A DNA stretch of 64,000 bases from Lingula anatina (Eukaryota > Brachiopoda > Lingulata > Lingulida > Lingulidae), in contig NW_019775681.1 in NCBI RefSeq assembly GCF_001039355.2, positions 2,861 through 66,860 of the forward strand, given 5' to 3'. Positions within the stretch are counted from its first letter, which is position 1; each line of letters begins with the position of its first letter. Both the position numbers and the translations under genes were made by a program. The notes under the pieces were generated by a model. It was not told the origin of the DNA, did no database searches, and saw only the letters and a program-made list of their open reading frames with translations. Shown one piece after another: positions 10,100 to 22,022 of this stretch.

Positions 10100-11195
10100 A
10101 AAATAAAAAAATCAAATCAAATAAAAAAAATAATAATAAAATAAATTAAATCCAAATAATGGTGCTTCGTGGGGTGTATATATATCAAAATGTATGACTC
10201 TATTGCAAGCATATACAATTACAGCAATCATGGCTTAACTCACACATCACTTCCGACAGTTTGTTACATTAGGATTTTTCTCTTATCCACTAAGATAATA
10301 CAGAAATATTCATGGTCATGATGTGAGATAATGCTGTTGCATCAAATACAGGGGCGGCTCCAGAGATATTTTCTGACAGTCTTCCAAATTATCTTTGTTG
10401 ATCCATCTTCCATTTTTGACCATCTTCCGGCAGAAAACATTAGATGGCTGACAATGTAAACTTGAAAATCTGACCGTCTTCCAGAAGACCCAGAAGACGG
10501 CCTAAATCCGCCCCTGAAATATTATGTAGCATGTAGAAAAAAGGACTCCGTCATGCAGTATTTGATATACAGCATGTCATGTATTAATGCTGCACCCCTA
10601 CTCCAGTAACTTCAACTTGAAGCCCAGTGTCTGTATATAGAATCATATAGCTAGCTATCATCACAAACCTTGCAAAAACAAAACTTATGTAGTCATGCAT
10701 TTTTAATTTAATTTAAAATTCAATTTCAGGAAGCATGATCTACCGAAAACTCACATCATGCCAAAAATGAAACTTACATTTTAACAACCTTTCCAAAGGA
10801 AAAAGATTAAACTTACACAAGAAAATGTTGGGTGTTTTGTATCACGGCCCTGTTCAAGGAATAATACAGACATTGCAAGCTTGCAATGGCTATCGAGTAG
10901 TGGAAAAGACTGTGGGCCATTTATACAAACCTGTTGAGAGAATCTATACATATAAATTTCTCACAAGTGCCTATTTAAAGTTCAACAATGTTTATTAGGA
11001 ATAAGATGCGAGAAAATATATCAATGTCTCCAAGTACATGTACTTTGAATCAACAGTGAATCAGTGAACAACTATTCTGTTACCAGGACCGTTCTGAGTC
11101 TTTTCTATATAGCTACAACCTTTGTACTGTCATCACAACATTCCAATCAGGAAAACTACATCTTTTACTGCATGTCCAGCACTTTTATTAAAAAC
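10100..11195. other. Non-coding stretch upstream of the TIR exons
   Basis: It contains an A-rich low-complexity block (10085-10150), the 168-bp element at 10349-10516 and unique AT-rich sequence. No exon was recognised. It is about 95% alike, by eye, to 16270-17535. Confidence 0.5.
10349..10516. mobile_element. Second 168-bp CAGGGGCGG element, opposite orientation, 5-bp duplication AAATA
   Basis: It is the same length as the copy at 3105-3272 and its reverse complement in order. It is flanked by AAATA at 10344-10348 and 10517-10521. The other haplotype-like copy has the empty site ATCAAATATTATG, with one AAATA at 16532-16536. This proves an insertion with a 5-bp target duplication. Confidence 0.88.
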
Positions 11196-11550
11196 TAAAA
11201 GGGATAACAATTATAACTGTTCATTTTGGCCTAAAAAATGGAGTTTCCGGGGTAAAGGACAATTTTCTCATACTTACCAATGGATCTATTCCCTCATTCA
11301 AAGTTAATACCTGCTTTTTTTTGTTTTTTTTCCTAAAAAGTTTGGTTTTCTGTAATATTCTCTTAAGAGATTATTACAGAGTCTAGCCATCTATGGAGGT
11401 CACGTGATGTGATAGCAAACACAAATTCTAAAATAATTGCGTTAATCACCGTTTTGGGTGGTAAAATGGAATTTATAATATTTCTATGAGCTGTTTACAG
11501 TGCATTGTTGAGAAATATGGGTAATTTACGAACAGCTGTTATCTCTTTAA
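11196..11550. mobile_element. AGGGATAA-type MITE copy
   Basis: It is related over its whole length to 58289-58633, including the internal palindrome TCTCTTAAGAGATTATTA and the block GGAGGTCACGTGATG. The ends are degenerate (CTAAAAGGGATAACAA / GTTATCTCTTTAA). The other haplotype-like copy is at 17535-17878. Confidence 0.75.
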
Positions 11551-11819
11551 AGAGATAATTACTCGGTACGACCTCATAACGTATGTGACTTTGAAAGCGA
11601 AAGTAGCTCATAAAGTTGTAGTTTATATACTCTGTCGCCTTTTCTTCGCCATCCAGGCGCTTCTTACTATTACACAATGTATCTACGTGATATGTGCAAG
11701 ATGACGTTTATAAAGTCTTAGATACCTTATCGCAACAGGCTGTTCTTTCCTATCAGTTTGACCTCCCAGCTCTCTGATATGCGGAATCTAAGGTAAACAA
11801 CATCAATGTAGGTCATGGC

Positions 11820-11886
11820 CAAAGTATGACGTAGAGCGATGACGTATACCAAGGGTTGTATATAAAATAGAACCTGGCACAGAGTC
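11820..11886 (+). promoter_or_regulatory. Possible core promoter: TGACGT motifs and TATATAAAA
   Basis: Several TGACGT half-sites (11828, 11840) are followed by TATATAAAAT near 11859. The block is conserved in the second copy (18150-18223). No transcript start or ORF downstream supports it, so it may be part of an old repeat. Confidence 0.2.
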
Positions 11887-12640
11887 AGCACACGAACGAA
11901 ACGTAGTGCCTCGATATGAAACCAGACAACTTTTGTGTTTTTAATCTCCAAATACGAAAAATAATCAATTAAGCTAATAAATAAGCTAACGTTAAGAACA
12001 TATTATATCGTTTGTTTTATATTAATTATTATTTAAGATCATAATAATAAACAAGTTGCATTTCGATGTACTCCACGCTATGACCTTTATATAAAAATAG
12101 CAATTTTTACGAGATTAAAAATTGTATCGCATTGTTTGGTTCCATTGCCTCGCTTTCAAAAATTAAAACAGGCGCTCCAATATCGTAAAACGAAGTTAAA
12201 AATTTTATATTGGCCGAGTTCCCCCACTGTTAAGAATATCCTCGCAGCATTAACTGCAGTTAACCTTCCTACGATTTTCAATGTATTTTGCAATATAATT
12301 TACAATCCTCCAGATGAAGAATTTTTTTAATCAAGAGTGGGGGAGGGGTGGAAAATCCCCTTGGGGCCACATATAACACTATAAATGCGAAGGGAATCCC
12401 CCTTACAATGGCGGCAATTATGAATGTTAATCAGGAAAGTTCGATGGATTTGCTTTTTAAAACATACAATCAACAGAATATTTCTAATATAATTTCTTAA
12501 AACAACACCAGAAAGCAAATGAAATCAAATCAACCAGACGGTAAACACCGACAGGCTTTGTCAATTTCACCATTTGTTTATTTCAAACAGCGTACTGTTC
12601 GCGCATGTGCAGTAGTTTGAGACCTGTGTGCTCCTGTGCT
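11887..12640. mobile_element. 754-bp insertion with 9-bp target duplication
   Basis: It is flanked by CACAGAGTC (11878-11886 and 12641-12649). The second copy of this region has a single CACAGAGTC at 18215-18223 and nothing between. The ends are AGCACACGA and, reversed, AGCACAGGA, a short inverted repeat. A 9-bp duplication is characteristic of Mutator-like elements (inference). No transposase ORF is present, so it is non-autonomous. Confidence 0.75.
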
Positions 12641-12906
12641 CACAGAGTCTCAAAATGTCACGTGCACTCCAGCGCGGACCTTTTATATCTTTTTTGATCA
12701 AATGTATGATGATTTGATATAGTTTGTACGTTTACTACGTGTCTTTATGTAAGAGGTTTTTTATTTGCATATTATATTAATGCGTTCTATCCCATTTTTG
12801 TATTTTTATACTCAGTGGTCTTAATTATATATATAAAGGTGACCGAAAAACTTACTAATTTTATTTAAATAGACAGGTTTATGTTCCCTCGTGTATGAAG
12901 GGAAGG

Positions 12907-13330
12907 GGTACAGGTGTGACGGAAATGGAAGTCCTGGTGTACCTTTAAGTGATGGGGAATGGACTACGTAAGGTTCCCAGTTCAGGGGCGGGTCCAGTAT
13001 TATTCATGAAGGGGGGAGGGGGGTCCTGAACGACAAGCCTCGGATGCGAAGCTGATTATCGCTCCCAATTTTTTGTTTTTGGATGCCAAACGGTGCCTTT
13101 GGTATGGTTTAGAACTATGATTCAGCTAGTCAAAATTCTAATTTCCAAGAGGGGAACATTGGTGTTATATTTTTCAGAAATCGGAGGGGGGAGGGGGAGC
13201 TCACGACCCCCCTGACCCCCCTCCCCTCTAAATCCGTCTTTCCAGTGCATTACCAAACCTGTCCATCGCGGTTAGTGCTCCCAGTACAAAGCGATGAGGC
13301 TACCATTCCTGTCAGTATATGTTGACAGTC
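12907..13330. mobile_element. Nested DNA elements (GTGTGACAGGAATGG-ended host with CAGGGGCGG-type insert)
   Basis: The outer ends, GGTGTGACGGAAATGGAAGTC (12915) and GGCTACCATTCCTGTC (13298), match the family at 47.3, 49.7 and 62.8 kb. Inside, from 12983, a second inverted-repeat element begins CAGGGGCGGGTCCAG and ends near CTAAATCCGTC with G- and C-rich interior arms. The second copy is at 18498-19020 and contains the 69-N gap. Confidence 0.55.
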
Positions 13331-13639
13331 CCTGTAGTAAGAGAGCAGGGTAGGCAACCGATATGTGACAGACTGCTGATTGGATGTGATTGTAAAGTAA
13401 GCTACTGGGTGCATGATGCATCGTAGGGTTTATAACAAGACAGGATAAACGAGACAAATATTTATATATATAGTCTTTATCCTTTTCCTCATCAATTCTA
13501 ATTTTTTTTTTTTTTTTTTTTTTTTTTTGGAGGGGGGGGAGGTGGAGGTCAAGGGATTTTCTTGCCAAATTAATGTGTAGAAATTATCTCCATGCTTTTG
13601 AAAAATCGCCCATAGTCATATATTCGAGTCTTATAAAGC

Positions 13640-13830
13640 TTCTTGTATTCCCACTGTATTTCTCAATTAAAACCCTCAAGACAATAAAACCCTGATTCAG
13701 ATAAAGATTATCAGAGGTGTACTTCGTTTTTGTTTTTTTTTTTCCTTTTAAGCCTGTCTTTCGACTGTATTTCTCAATTAAAACCCTCAAGACAATAAAA
13801 CCCTAATATACATAAAGATTATCAAATGTG
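13640..13830. repeat. Tandem duplication of about 120 bp
   Basis: The block TATTTCTCAATTAAAACCCT...GATTATCA...GTGTACTTC occurs twice in a row here but only once in the equivalent place of the other copy (19325-19400). Confidence 0.75.
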
Positions 13831-14603
13831 TACTTCATTTATCTTTGTTTTTTATTTTTTATTTTTTATTTTTTTCTTTTCCTTTTAAAGATGCATACAA
13901 AGTCAATTTTTTGTCACAAAAACCAACCAAATGCCAGCATATAGTTTCAAGTAGCATAACTAAGAGAATTACCAAAAGGCATTGTTTAATTTTACCCGAA
14001 AATGATGTTTGAACAGATTTTTCTGCTGGCATTCTAAGCTGTATGTCTGTCGTGTATGGCCCTGATATTCGTGGAATATACAGAGTAACACTCTAGTTTT
14101 TTAGACAGCAAATTAAAGTCCGTGCGGTTTGGAAACCATGCTTTATTGAACAAACTAAAACAGAGATTTCTACTTGGAACGCATAAGGGTGCTACAAAAA
14201 TAAGGAATATGCGGAACACGACATTCCTCCCCCTTTAGTTAAAACTACTGTTTACTATAATATAGTGCTGATAAATTCTAAAATGAGAAGTCTTTTTAGT
14301 TGCAAATAAAGAAAATGCGATTATAACATGTCCATATAACAGTTTTAAGAACAATCAAGTTAAGGTCCATGCCTGATGATGCTTGTTAAGAAATGTCAAT
14401 TATGCTCCAGTCAGCAGAGGATGTATGCCTGTAAGTAAACTTGTTAAAGGTCCAACATGACTGTTTGTAATAATTAAACAGGCATTTAAAGTCTAAATGC
14501 CAACATTTGTATGACAAATATCCTTGTAAGATAAAGTTCATTAAAAAAATAATAAAATAAAACTGAAAATCAGAAAGTTTTTTTTTTTTTTTTTTTTTTA
14601 AAA

Positions 14604-14604
14604 N
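14604..14604. other. Single-N assembly gap
   Basis: One N follows a poly-T run. From about 14684 the sequence repeats that from about 8458 onward, that is, TIR unit 1 and its upstream region. Confidence 0.9.
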
Positions 14605-14819
14605 ACGGCGACATGAACGGCGACGACAGACGCAGGTGATGGCAATATGTACAGACACATCTGTGTCTGTACATAAAAATTAAGTAGCCAGCTCTCGACC
14701 AGTTCATATAGCATATGGCAATTTGCACTACATTCAAATATAAGGTGTGTAATAGATTCTACAACATCCAGACAGAAATAACAAATTTCAAAGAGAGACA
14801 ACACCTAGCTTATACTTAC

Positions 14820-16247
14820 TCTTGCAGGAAATGTGTAGTTATATACACCAGTATTCTCCTGGATTGTTTCAAAGCATAATCAAACATATCCTTTACATTC
14901 ATTCCAAGTAGGGGGTCAATTTCAAGCAACATACAAGTCACCCCTTGTCCTGCTAAATCTGGGAAAAATTTTAATTATATGTTATATTTTCAACTACAGA
15001 TATACTTACATGCATTTCACTGGAACTTATACTTAATGTATCCAATTACAATTTCATGTAATATAAGTCATTTGCCTGTAGAATGTGTTTCTTATTAAGT
15101 AGTAAGCACTATATTATATTTCTTTACCTTCATTTTACATTCTTTAATATGACCTGCCTCTGACTTCCATGTGATTCTGACATATTTTTCCATATTATCA
15201 CTTTACTATTACATATTCGTGTCTACATTTGAAATGGCCATCAATCATTTCTTATATCAAAGTATTCAACTGAGTTATACTGATCTTCACAAACCTTTGG
15301 ACAGTTGTTCTACCTCCTTTTGGTCTTCTCTGGCATAAACAATGGGCACAGCATATTTAATATTTTCTCCTGGAAAAAAAACGTAGATTAGCAGATGTAG
15401 CCAAGGTCATATTTGCTCTCAGCATATAATCACAAAATTCAACTGTGTCTAAATTATGCCACTTCCAATTCATTCACAAAAAAAGATACATCAGACACAT
15501 ACTCTCTCATTCCAAATACCGGTATATACAAAGTCTTTTTCAATCAATATACAAGTCACCCTTTGAGTTGCTGAATCTGGTAAACAAATGCAAAATATAA
15601 GTTATATTTTCAACTCCATATGCACATGTATTTGCTGGAATTTACTGAATGTATATTATATTCCCTAACCTTACTTACTTTTTACATTTTACAATACATG
15701 CACAATTTTGACCAGATTTCCTTTGCTGAGAATGTGAAATAATATATAACTATTTCTGTTGCGGTAGCAATTTACATGGCATTAATACATTTCTTTCAAA
15801 GTAATAAACCAGGTTACACTCATCTGTACAGACCTTTCGATAGATGTTCTATCCCCTTTTTATACTTAGTGTCAAAAGCTATGGGCACATCATGCTCCAC
15901 TTCTCTCACTTTCTCTCCCATCACTGGAAATACACAAGTATTATATGAATGCTTCTTATTTAGGTAAGTAAAATGTTATATATTATGATATAACCTTTAA
16001 CTTACATTCTACAATATAACTTTGACCAGACTTCCTTCGCTGAGATTGTGAAATACATGTATATTGTATTGGAATATCACTGCTACAGCAGCAATTTAAA
16101 TGACATAAATAAATTTCTTGGTTCAAAATACTGGACTGGGTTATATTCATCTCCACAAACCTTTCAATAGTTGTTCTTTTTTCTTTTTATCCGTGCCAAA
16201 GGCTATGGGCACACCATGCTCCTCTTCTCTCACTTTCTCTGCCATCA
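14820..16247 (-). CDS. Second copy of TIR exons B1, A1, A', A'' (probable other haplotype)
   Basis: Exons in transcript order: A'' 16161-16247, A' 15834-15923, A1 15295-15369, B1 14820-14958. Lengths and phases match the copy at 8596-10058 (A'' is one codon shorter). A1 reads KYAVPIVYAREDQKEVEQL and B1 reads LAGQGVTCMLLEIDPLLG. The C exon is missing at the gap 14604. It probably represents the alternative allele of the same exons. Confidence 0.65.
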
Positions 16248-16923
16248 CTGGAAATACAAAGGATGATATGTAATTAAAATAAAAAAATAAAAATAATAAA
16301 ATCAAATAAAATCAAAAAATAATAATAAAATAAATTAAATCCAAATAATGGTGCTTCGAGGGGTTTATATATCAAAATGTATGACTCTATTGCAAGCATA
16401 TTCAATTACAGCAATCATGGCTTAACTCACACATCACTTCAGACAGTTTGTTACATTAGGATTTTTTCTCTGATCCACTAAGATAATGCAGAAATATTCA
16501 TGGTCATGATGTGAGATAATGCTGTTGCATCAAATATTATGTAGCATGTAGAAAAAAGACTCCGTCATGCAGTATTTGGTATACAGCATGTTGACATGTA
16601 TAAATGCTGCACCCCTACTCCAGTAATTTCAACTTGGAGCCCAGTGTATGTATATAGATTCATATAGCTAGCTATCATTACAAATCTTGCAAAAACAAAA
16701 CCTATGTAGTCATGCATTTTAAATTTAAAATTCAATTTCAGGAAGCATGATCTACAAAAAACTCATATCATGCCAAAAATGGAAACTTATATTTTAACAA
16801 CCTTTCCAAAGGAAAAAGATAAAACTTACACAATAAAAAGTTGGGTGCTTTGTATCACAACCCTGTTCAAGGAATAATACAGACATTGCAAGCTGGCAAT
16901 GGCTACCGAGTAGTGGAAAAGAA

Positions 16924-17028
16924 GATAATAACCACACAAGGCATGCTTTAAACAGATAGGTTTTATCTTAATATTATCTTTAGAGTCTGAATTGGAAAAT
17001 GTAAAAGGTTTTATAAGACATAAATAAG
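16924..17028. other. About 105-bp insertion relative to the other copy
   Basis: The flanks GTGGAAAAG and GACTGTGGGCC are adjacent at about 10900 but are separated here by AT-rich sequence. No inverted ends were seen. Confidence 0.6.
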
Positions 17029-17163
17029 ACTGTGGGCCATTTATACAAATGTGTTGAGAGAATCTCTACATATAAATTTTGGCAACAAAATCTCACAAGT
17101 GTCTATTTAAAGTTCAACAATGTTTATTAGGAATAAGATGCAAGAAAATATATCAATGTCTCC

Positions 17164-17380
17164 AAGGCTCTATTCCCATAGATTTTAGATCGATCTATCC
17201 CCGCGGGGAGTCTCACTAGATTACTTTCAGACAATCCGACTTAAATGTCCGTCCAGCCTACTACAAGCTTTAAGGGGGTAATTAACTTTATTGTCCGCCC
17301 GGCTGACAGCTATTTAGCGTGAACCCCCAGGGAGTTAGGTCGATCTAAAGTAGGTTGATCTAATCTATGGAAATGGGTGA
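17164..17380. mobile_element. Foldback MITE with GATCGATCTA arms, present in one copy only
   Basis: The left arm (GGCTCTATTCCCATAG, then TAGATCGATCTA) and right arm (TAGGTCGATCTA, then CTATGGAAATGGG) are inverted repeats. The equivalent place in the other copy (about 11035) reads CTCCAAGTACATG with no insert. Relatives lie at 38550-38830, 42890-43160, 43568-43822 and 51822-52063. Confidence 0.7.
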
Positions 17381-17534
17381 GAGTACATGTACTTTGAATC
17401 AACATGGAATCAGTGAACAACTATCCTGTTACCAGGACCGTTCTGAGTCTTTTCTATATAGCTACAACCTTTGTACTGTCATCACAACATTCCAATCAGA
17501 AAAACTACATCTTTTACTGTCCAAAAAGGACAAA

Positions 17535-17878
17535 ACTAAAAGGGATAACAATTAGAACTGTTCATTTTGGCCTAAAAAATGGATTTTCCTGGGGTAAAGG
17601 ACAATTTTCTCATACTTACCAATGGGTCTATTCCCTCATTCAAAGTTAATACCTGTTTTCTTTTTTTTTTTCTGTAATATTCTCTTAAGAGATTATTACA
17701 GAGTCTAGCCATCTATGGAGGTCACGTGATGTGATAGCAAACACAAATTGTAAAATAATTGCGTTAATCACCGTTTTGGGTGGTAAAATGGAATTTATAA
17801 CATTTCTATATATGAGCTGTTTACAGTGCATTGTTGTGAAATATGGGTAATTTACGAACAGCTGTTATCTCTTTAGTT
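17535..17878. mobile_element. AGGGATAA-type MITE copy (second copy of 11196-11550)
   Basis: It is nearly identical to the copy at 11196-11550 and sits at the equivalent position. Confidence 0.72.
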
Positions 17879-18497
17879 TAACTAGATAATTATTCGGTAC
17901 GACCTCATAACGTATGTGACTTTGAAAGCGAAAGTACATGTAGCTCATAAACTTGTAGTTTTTATACTCTCTCGCCTTTTCTTCGCCATCCAGGCGCTTG
18001 TTACTATTACACAAAGTATCTACGTGACATGTGCAAGATGACGTTCATAAAGTTTTAGATACCTTACCGCAACAGGCTGTTCTTTCCTATCAGTTTGACC
18101 TCCCAGCTCTCTGATCTGCAGAGCCTAAGGTAAACAACATAAAAGTAGGTCATGGCCAAAGTATGACGTAGAGCGATGACGTATACCAAGGGTTGTATAT
18201 AAAATAGAACCTGGCACAGAGTCTCAAAATGTCACGTGCACTCCAGCGCGGACCTTTTATATCTTTTTTGATCAAATGTATGATAATTTGATATAGTTTG
18301 TACGTTCACTACGTGTCTTCATGTAAGAAGTCTTTTATTTGTATATTTTATTAATGCGTTTATTCCATTTTTGTATTTTAAAACTCAGAGGTCTGTGCAT
18401 TAATTATAGGCCCTATATAAAGGTGACCGATAAACTTACAAATTTTATTTAAAAAGACGGGTTTATGTTCCCTCGTGTGTGAAGGGAAGGGGTGCAG

Positions 18498-19020
18498 GTG
18501 TGACAGAAATGGAAGTCCTGGTGTACCTTTAAGTGATGGGGAATGGGCTACGCACGGTTCCCAGTGTAGGGGCGGATCCATTATTAATAATATTATTCAT
18601 GAATTAAGAGGGGAGGGGGGGGGGGGGGGGGCCTGGACCGAAAACCCCGGGGGGGAAGCCGAACCTCCCCCCCCANNNNNNNNNNNNNNNNNNNNNNNNN
18701 NNNNNNNNNNNNNNNNNNNNNNNNNNNNNNNNNNNNNNNNNNNNGGTCCTGAACGACAAGCCTCGGATGCGAAGCCGACCATCGCCCCCAATTTTTTGTT
18801 TTGGATGCCAAACGGTGCCCTTAGGTATGGTTTAGAACTATGATTCAGCTAGTCAAAACGATAATTTCCAAGAGGGGGGGGGGGGGTCACGACCCTCCTG
18901 ACACCCCATCCCCTCTAAATCCGCCACTGCAGTGCATTACCAAACCTGTCCACTTGAAAATCGCAGTTAGTGCCCCAGTACAAAGCGATGAGGCTACCAT
19001 TCCTGCCGGAGTTGACAGTC
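18498..19020. mobile_element. Second copy of the nested DNA elements, containing a gap
   Basis: It is equivalent to 12907-13330. The inner element begins TAGGGGCGGATCC (18566) and ends TAAATCCGCCACTGCA (about 18932). Long G and C runs flank the gap and explain the assembly failure. Confidence 0.55.
18676..18744. other. 69-base run of N (sequence gap)
   Basis: It is the only multi-base gap in the window and lies between poly-G and poly-C tracts. Confidence 1.
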
Positions 19021-19123
19021 CCTGTAGTATGAGAGCAGGGTACAGACTGCAGACTGGATGTGATTGTAAAGTAAGCTGCCGGATGCATCGTAGGATTTAT
19101 AACAAGACAGGACAAACAAGACA

Positions 19124-19127
<4 letters not shown>

Positions 19128-19171
<44 letters not shown>
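19128..19171. repeat. (TA)n microsatellite
   Basis: About 44 bases of alternating TA. Confidence 0.97.
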
Positions 19172-19175
<4 letters not shown>

Positions 19176-19449
19176 CTTTTTCCTTTCCCTCATCAATTCT
19201 ATTTTTTTTTTGGGGGGGTGGAGGTCAAGGGATTTTCTTGCCAAATTAATGTGCGGAAATTATCTCCACGCTTTTGAAAAATCGCCCATAGTCATATTAG
19301 TGTCTTATAAAGCTTCTTGTATTCCCACTGTATTTCTCAATTAAAACCCTCAAGACAACAAAACCCTAATTCAGATAAAGATTATCAAAGGTGTACTTCG
19401 TTTTTGTTTTTTATTTTTCCTTTTAAGTCTGGCTTTGGTAGCCGTTTGC

Positions 19450-20791
19450 CAGCCTGCAACATTTGTATTATACACAGCAGAGTATTTTTAATCCATGTGT
19501 ATCTTTTTTACATTAGAATGTCTTTTTGTGTTGTTCACATCATTTTAAAATATCAATTATGCCCAAAACATAAAAAGATAATTGTTTATTTACTTATTTA
19601 TTTGTTTATTCTGAAACATCTCAAGTTTTTGTAACTGCCAGGTAAGATGTTGTAGTACTGACACAATAAAGGTCATTCCTGATACTCCAGTTACTAAAAA
19701 ATTCCAAACAGCTGAATTGATTGTTTTCCTCTTTTATAATTTATCATTTTTAAAAACTCATAACAGCGTTTTCTCCAACAGAAAACCAACTAACTTTTCA
19801 AAACTTTAGTACCAGAGTTTTAAAGAAATTCGTACTTACAGAACATTTGGTAACAAACATTTTTTAAAAATAATTTTACTTTATTCATCTTTTTCCTTTG
19901 GAGAGGTTGCTTAAATTTACAAAGTCATGACCTAACTTAGTAGCACATGCATTGTTGCATTAATAAAAATACACCTAAGGGTCTCATAGCATATAATATT
20001 CTTAGTTTCAACACTTTACTAATGGCAGTGTGTTATCTAATGAGAGCATACAGACAGGCATATAGCTTCAGAGAAATTTTGATAGAAACAGAATAGCAAT
20101 ACAAATTTGAAAATAAAAAAATTATTTTGTACTACAAATAAATTTGTAATATCACTTGGTAAATATATTTAAGTAAAGGCTTATGTATTTTAACATAGAA
20201 TGACAAGGGGATGATGAAGTGGCAGTAATGGAAGCATATTTGTTGTCAAGTGGGAGTTTATCAGTAGCTTGGACTTTGATTGAAAATAAACATGCTTTGT
20301 GCCAGTGGTACACCCACTTTTGGTGTAATTGTGATCAATCTCTGATATATTTTTTGAAAAATTGTCAAAATCTACATGTGACCAAAATGCTTGGGGTTGT
20401 ATCTTCTGACCATTATGATTTATAATGTGGTTTAACAAAACTTCCCAGAAATGCCTTTCCCCTTCCCACAAAAGTTAAACCTTTGTCATTTCTGTGCCTT
20501 CAGGAAAATACCATGCAGGTATATACACACCTTCTTTACTATAATTATTTCACTATTTCATATAGGAGTACATGGCATTTACAGAAATATATAACAACAA
20601 GTTTCCCTCAAGAATATTTAAGTTACTTGTGTCTTAAAACAAAAATAGTGTTGAAGATCTTAGTTCTACAGTGAGGTAGTAATGAAATACGTCAATCTCT
20701 TTCAAACCAAAGTGGATACAATTTCATGGACTTGTGACATGTTTTAAACTGAAGTGAGCAACCTTTTTTTAACATTCATAAATATACAGAC
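19450..20791. other. Unique AT-rich intergenic sequence
   Basis: No exon was recognised on either strand. Open frames of up to about 93 codons are AT-biased and show no domain. It lies between the end of the duplicated TIR flank and a MITE. Confidence 0.4.
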
Positions 20792-21137
20792 TTAAAGGGA
20801 TAATATCTCTTCATATGATATCTTTATTTCACAATAAAAACATTGCGAACAACTCATAGAAATATGATATATTCTGTTTTACCACAAAAACAGCAGTTAT
20901 AGCTATTATTCTGATATCTGAACTTGTCTTCAGATCACGTGACTTCCATTGATGGCTGTACTCTGTTATAATCTCTTAAGATATTTTAACAAAAAACCAA
21001 ACTTTTTAGAAAAAAACCAGGGACTAACTTTGAAAGTAAAAATGGATTCATTAACCTTTGGTAAGTATGGGAAAATTGTTGTTTTTCTCCAGGAAAATTC
21101 ATTTTTTGGCCAAAACAAAGAGTTATTATCCCTTTAA
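20792..21137. mobile_element. TTAA-flanked AGGGATAATA MITE
   Basis: It begins TTAAAGGGATAATATCTC and ends GAGTTATTATCCCTTTAA; the ends are inverted repeats. Length and interior match the intact copy at 58289-58633. Confidence 0.8.
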
Positions 21138-21769
21138 ACCTGAAATAGGCTTCAGTGGAGCTGTTTACACACAAACATGAGTCATTCAGTAACAGCTCTA
21201 AACAATAGCTGAATAATTTAATAAACCGCAACAGACACTGGTGATTATATGAGTACATTGAAAACAAGAGGAGGCGTGTTAATCTTATTGCATTCAGCGA
21301 GAGTCTCCACAGAGTTGGATCGATCAAGGTACTAGTAGGACAGCAGCTTCACAGGGAACACACCCTTAATACCTTCTGTGGTTTCTTCTGCTCTCTGCCT
21401 TGCGGCACCATTTTTACAAAGTAATTTGTATAGATAACATACAGCAAAATTGCACATCTCAAAACACATGGCTGTAATTGCTTTGTGATGACGTTAAACA
21501 CACACCTCTGGCAAACACTGAGGGATGCTTTCCTACATCACAGAGAACTTTCACAGTAATTTTTTTCCCTTTTCTGTTAAGGGTTATCAAAAATTAACTT
21601 TAGATAATCTTACACTTTTTTACTGAATATATTTTTAATTGAAGACACCAAAGTAAATCCATTTCAAGTTTTCAATAAAAAATATCATTTTGACAATGAC
21701 ACTGAGAAACAGTCAGATCTAATACAATTCATTATTTCATCGAGATATACTACTTGTTCATTTAATTAG

Positions 21770-21840
21770 ATGCCTGTCAATGTTAACTTGAAAGATTCTG
21801 ACCATCTTCCAGAAGACAGCCTCCATCCACCCTAAAATAA
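21770..21840. mobile_element. Remnant of the 168-bp CAGGGGCGG element
   Basis: TGTTAACTTGAAAGATTCTG and CATCTTCCAGAAGACAGCCT match the interior of the elements at 3105 and 10349. The right terminus is degenerate. Confidence 0.55.
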
Positions 21841-22022
21841 TCAAGGTAATATAACAGCAGGAAGCCAACTTGTGAAAGGGAGTCACCCCTTCTATTAACC
21901 CCCCCCCTTTAACCCCCCCCCCCCCCAATCTCCAGAAGTACATTCACATATTACATGCAGCGCCTGTAAAAATGGATCCATCCCGTTAAGTGTATACCTC
22001 AATGTGAAGAGGGCCATACAGC

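Noticed and set aside
13272-13568. Minus-strand open frame with a lysine run
   Set aside because: The lysines come from a poly-A/poly-T tract and the rest from transposon sequence.
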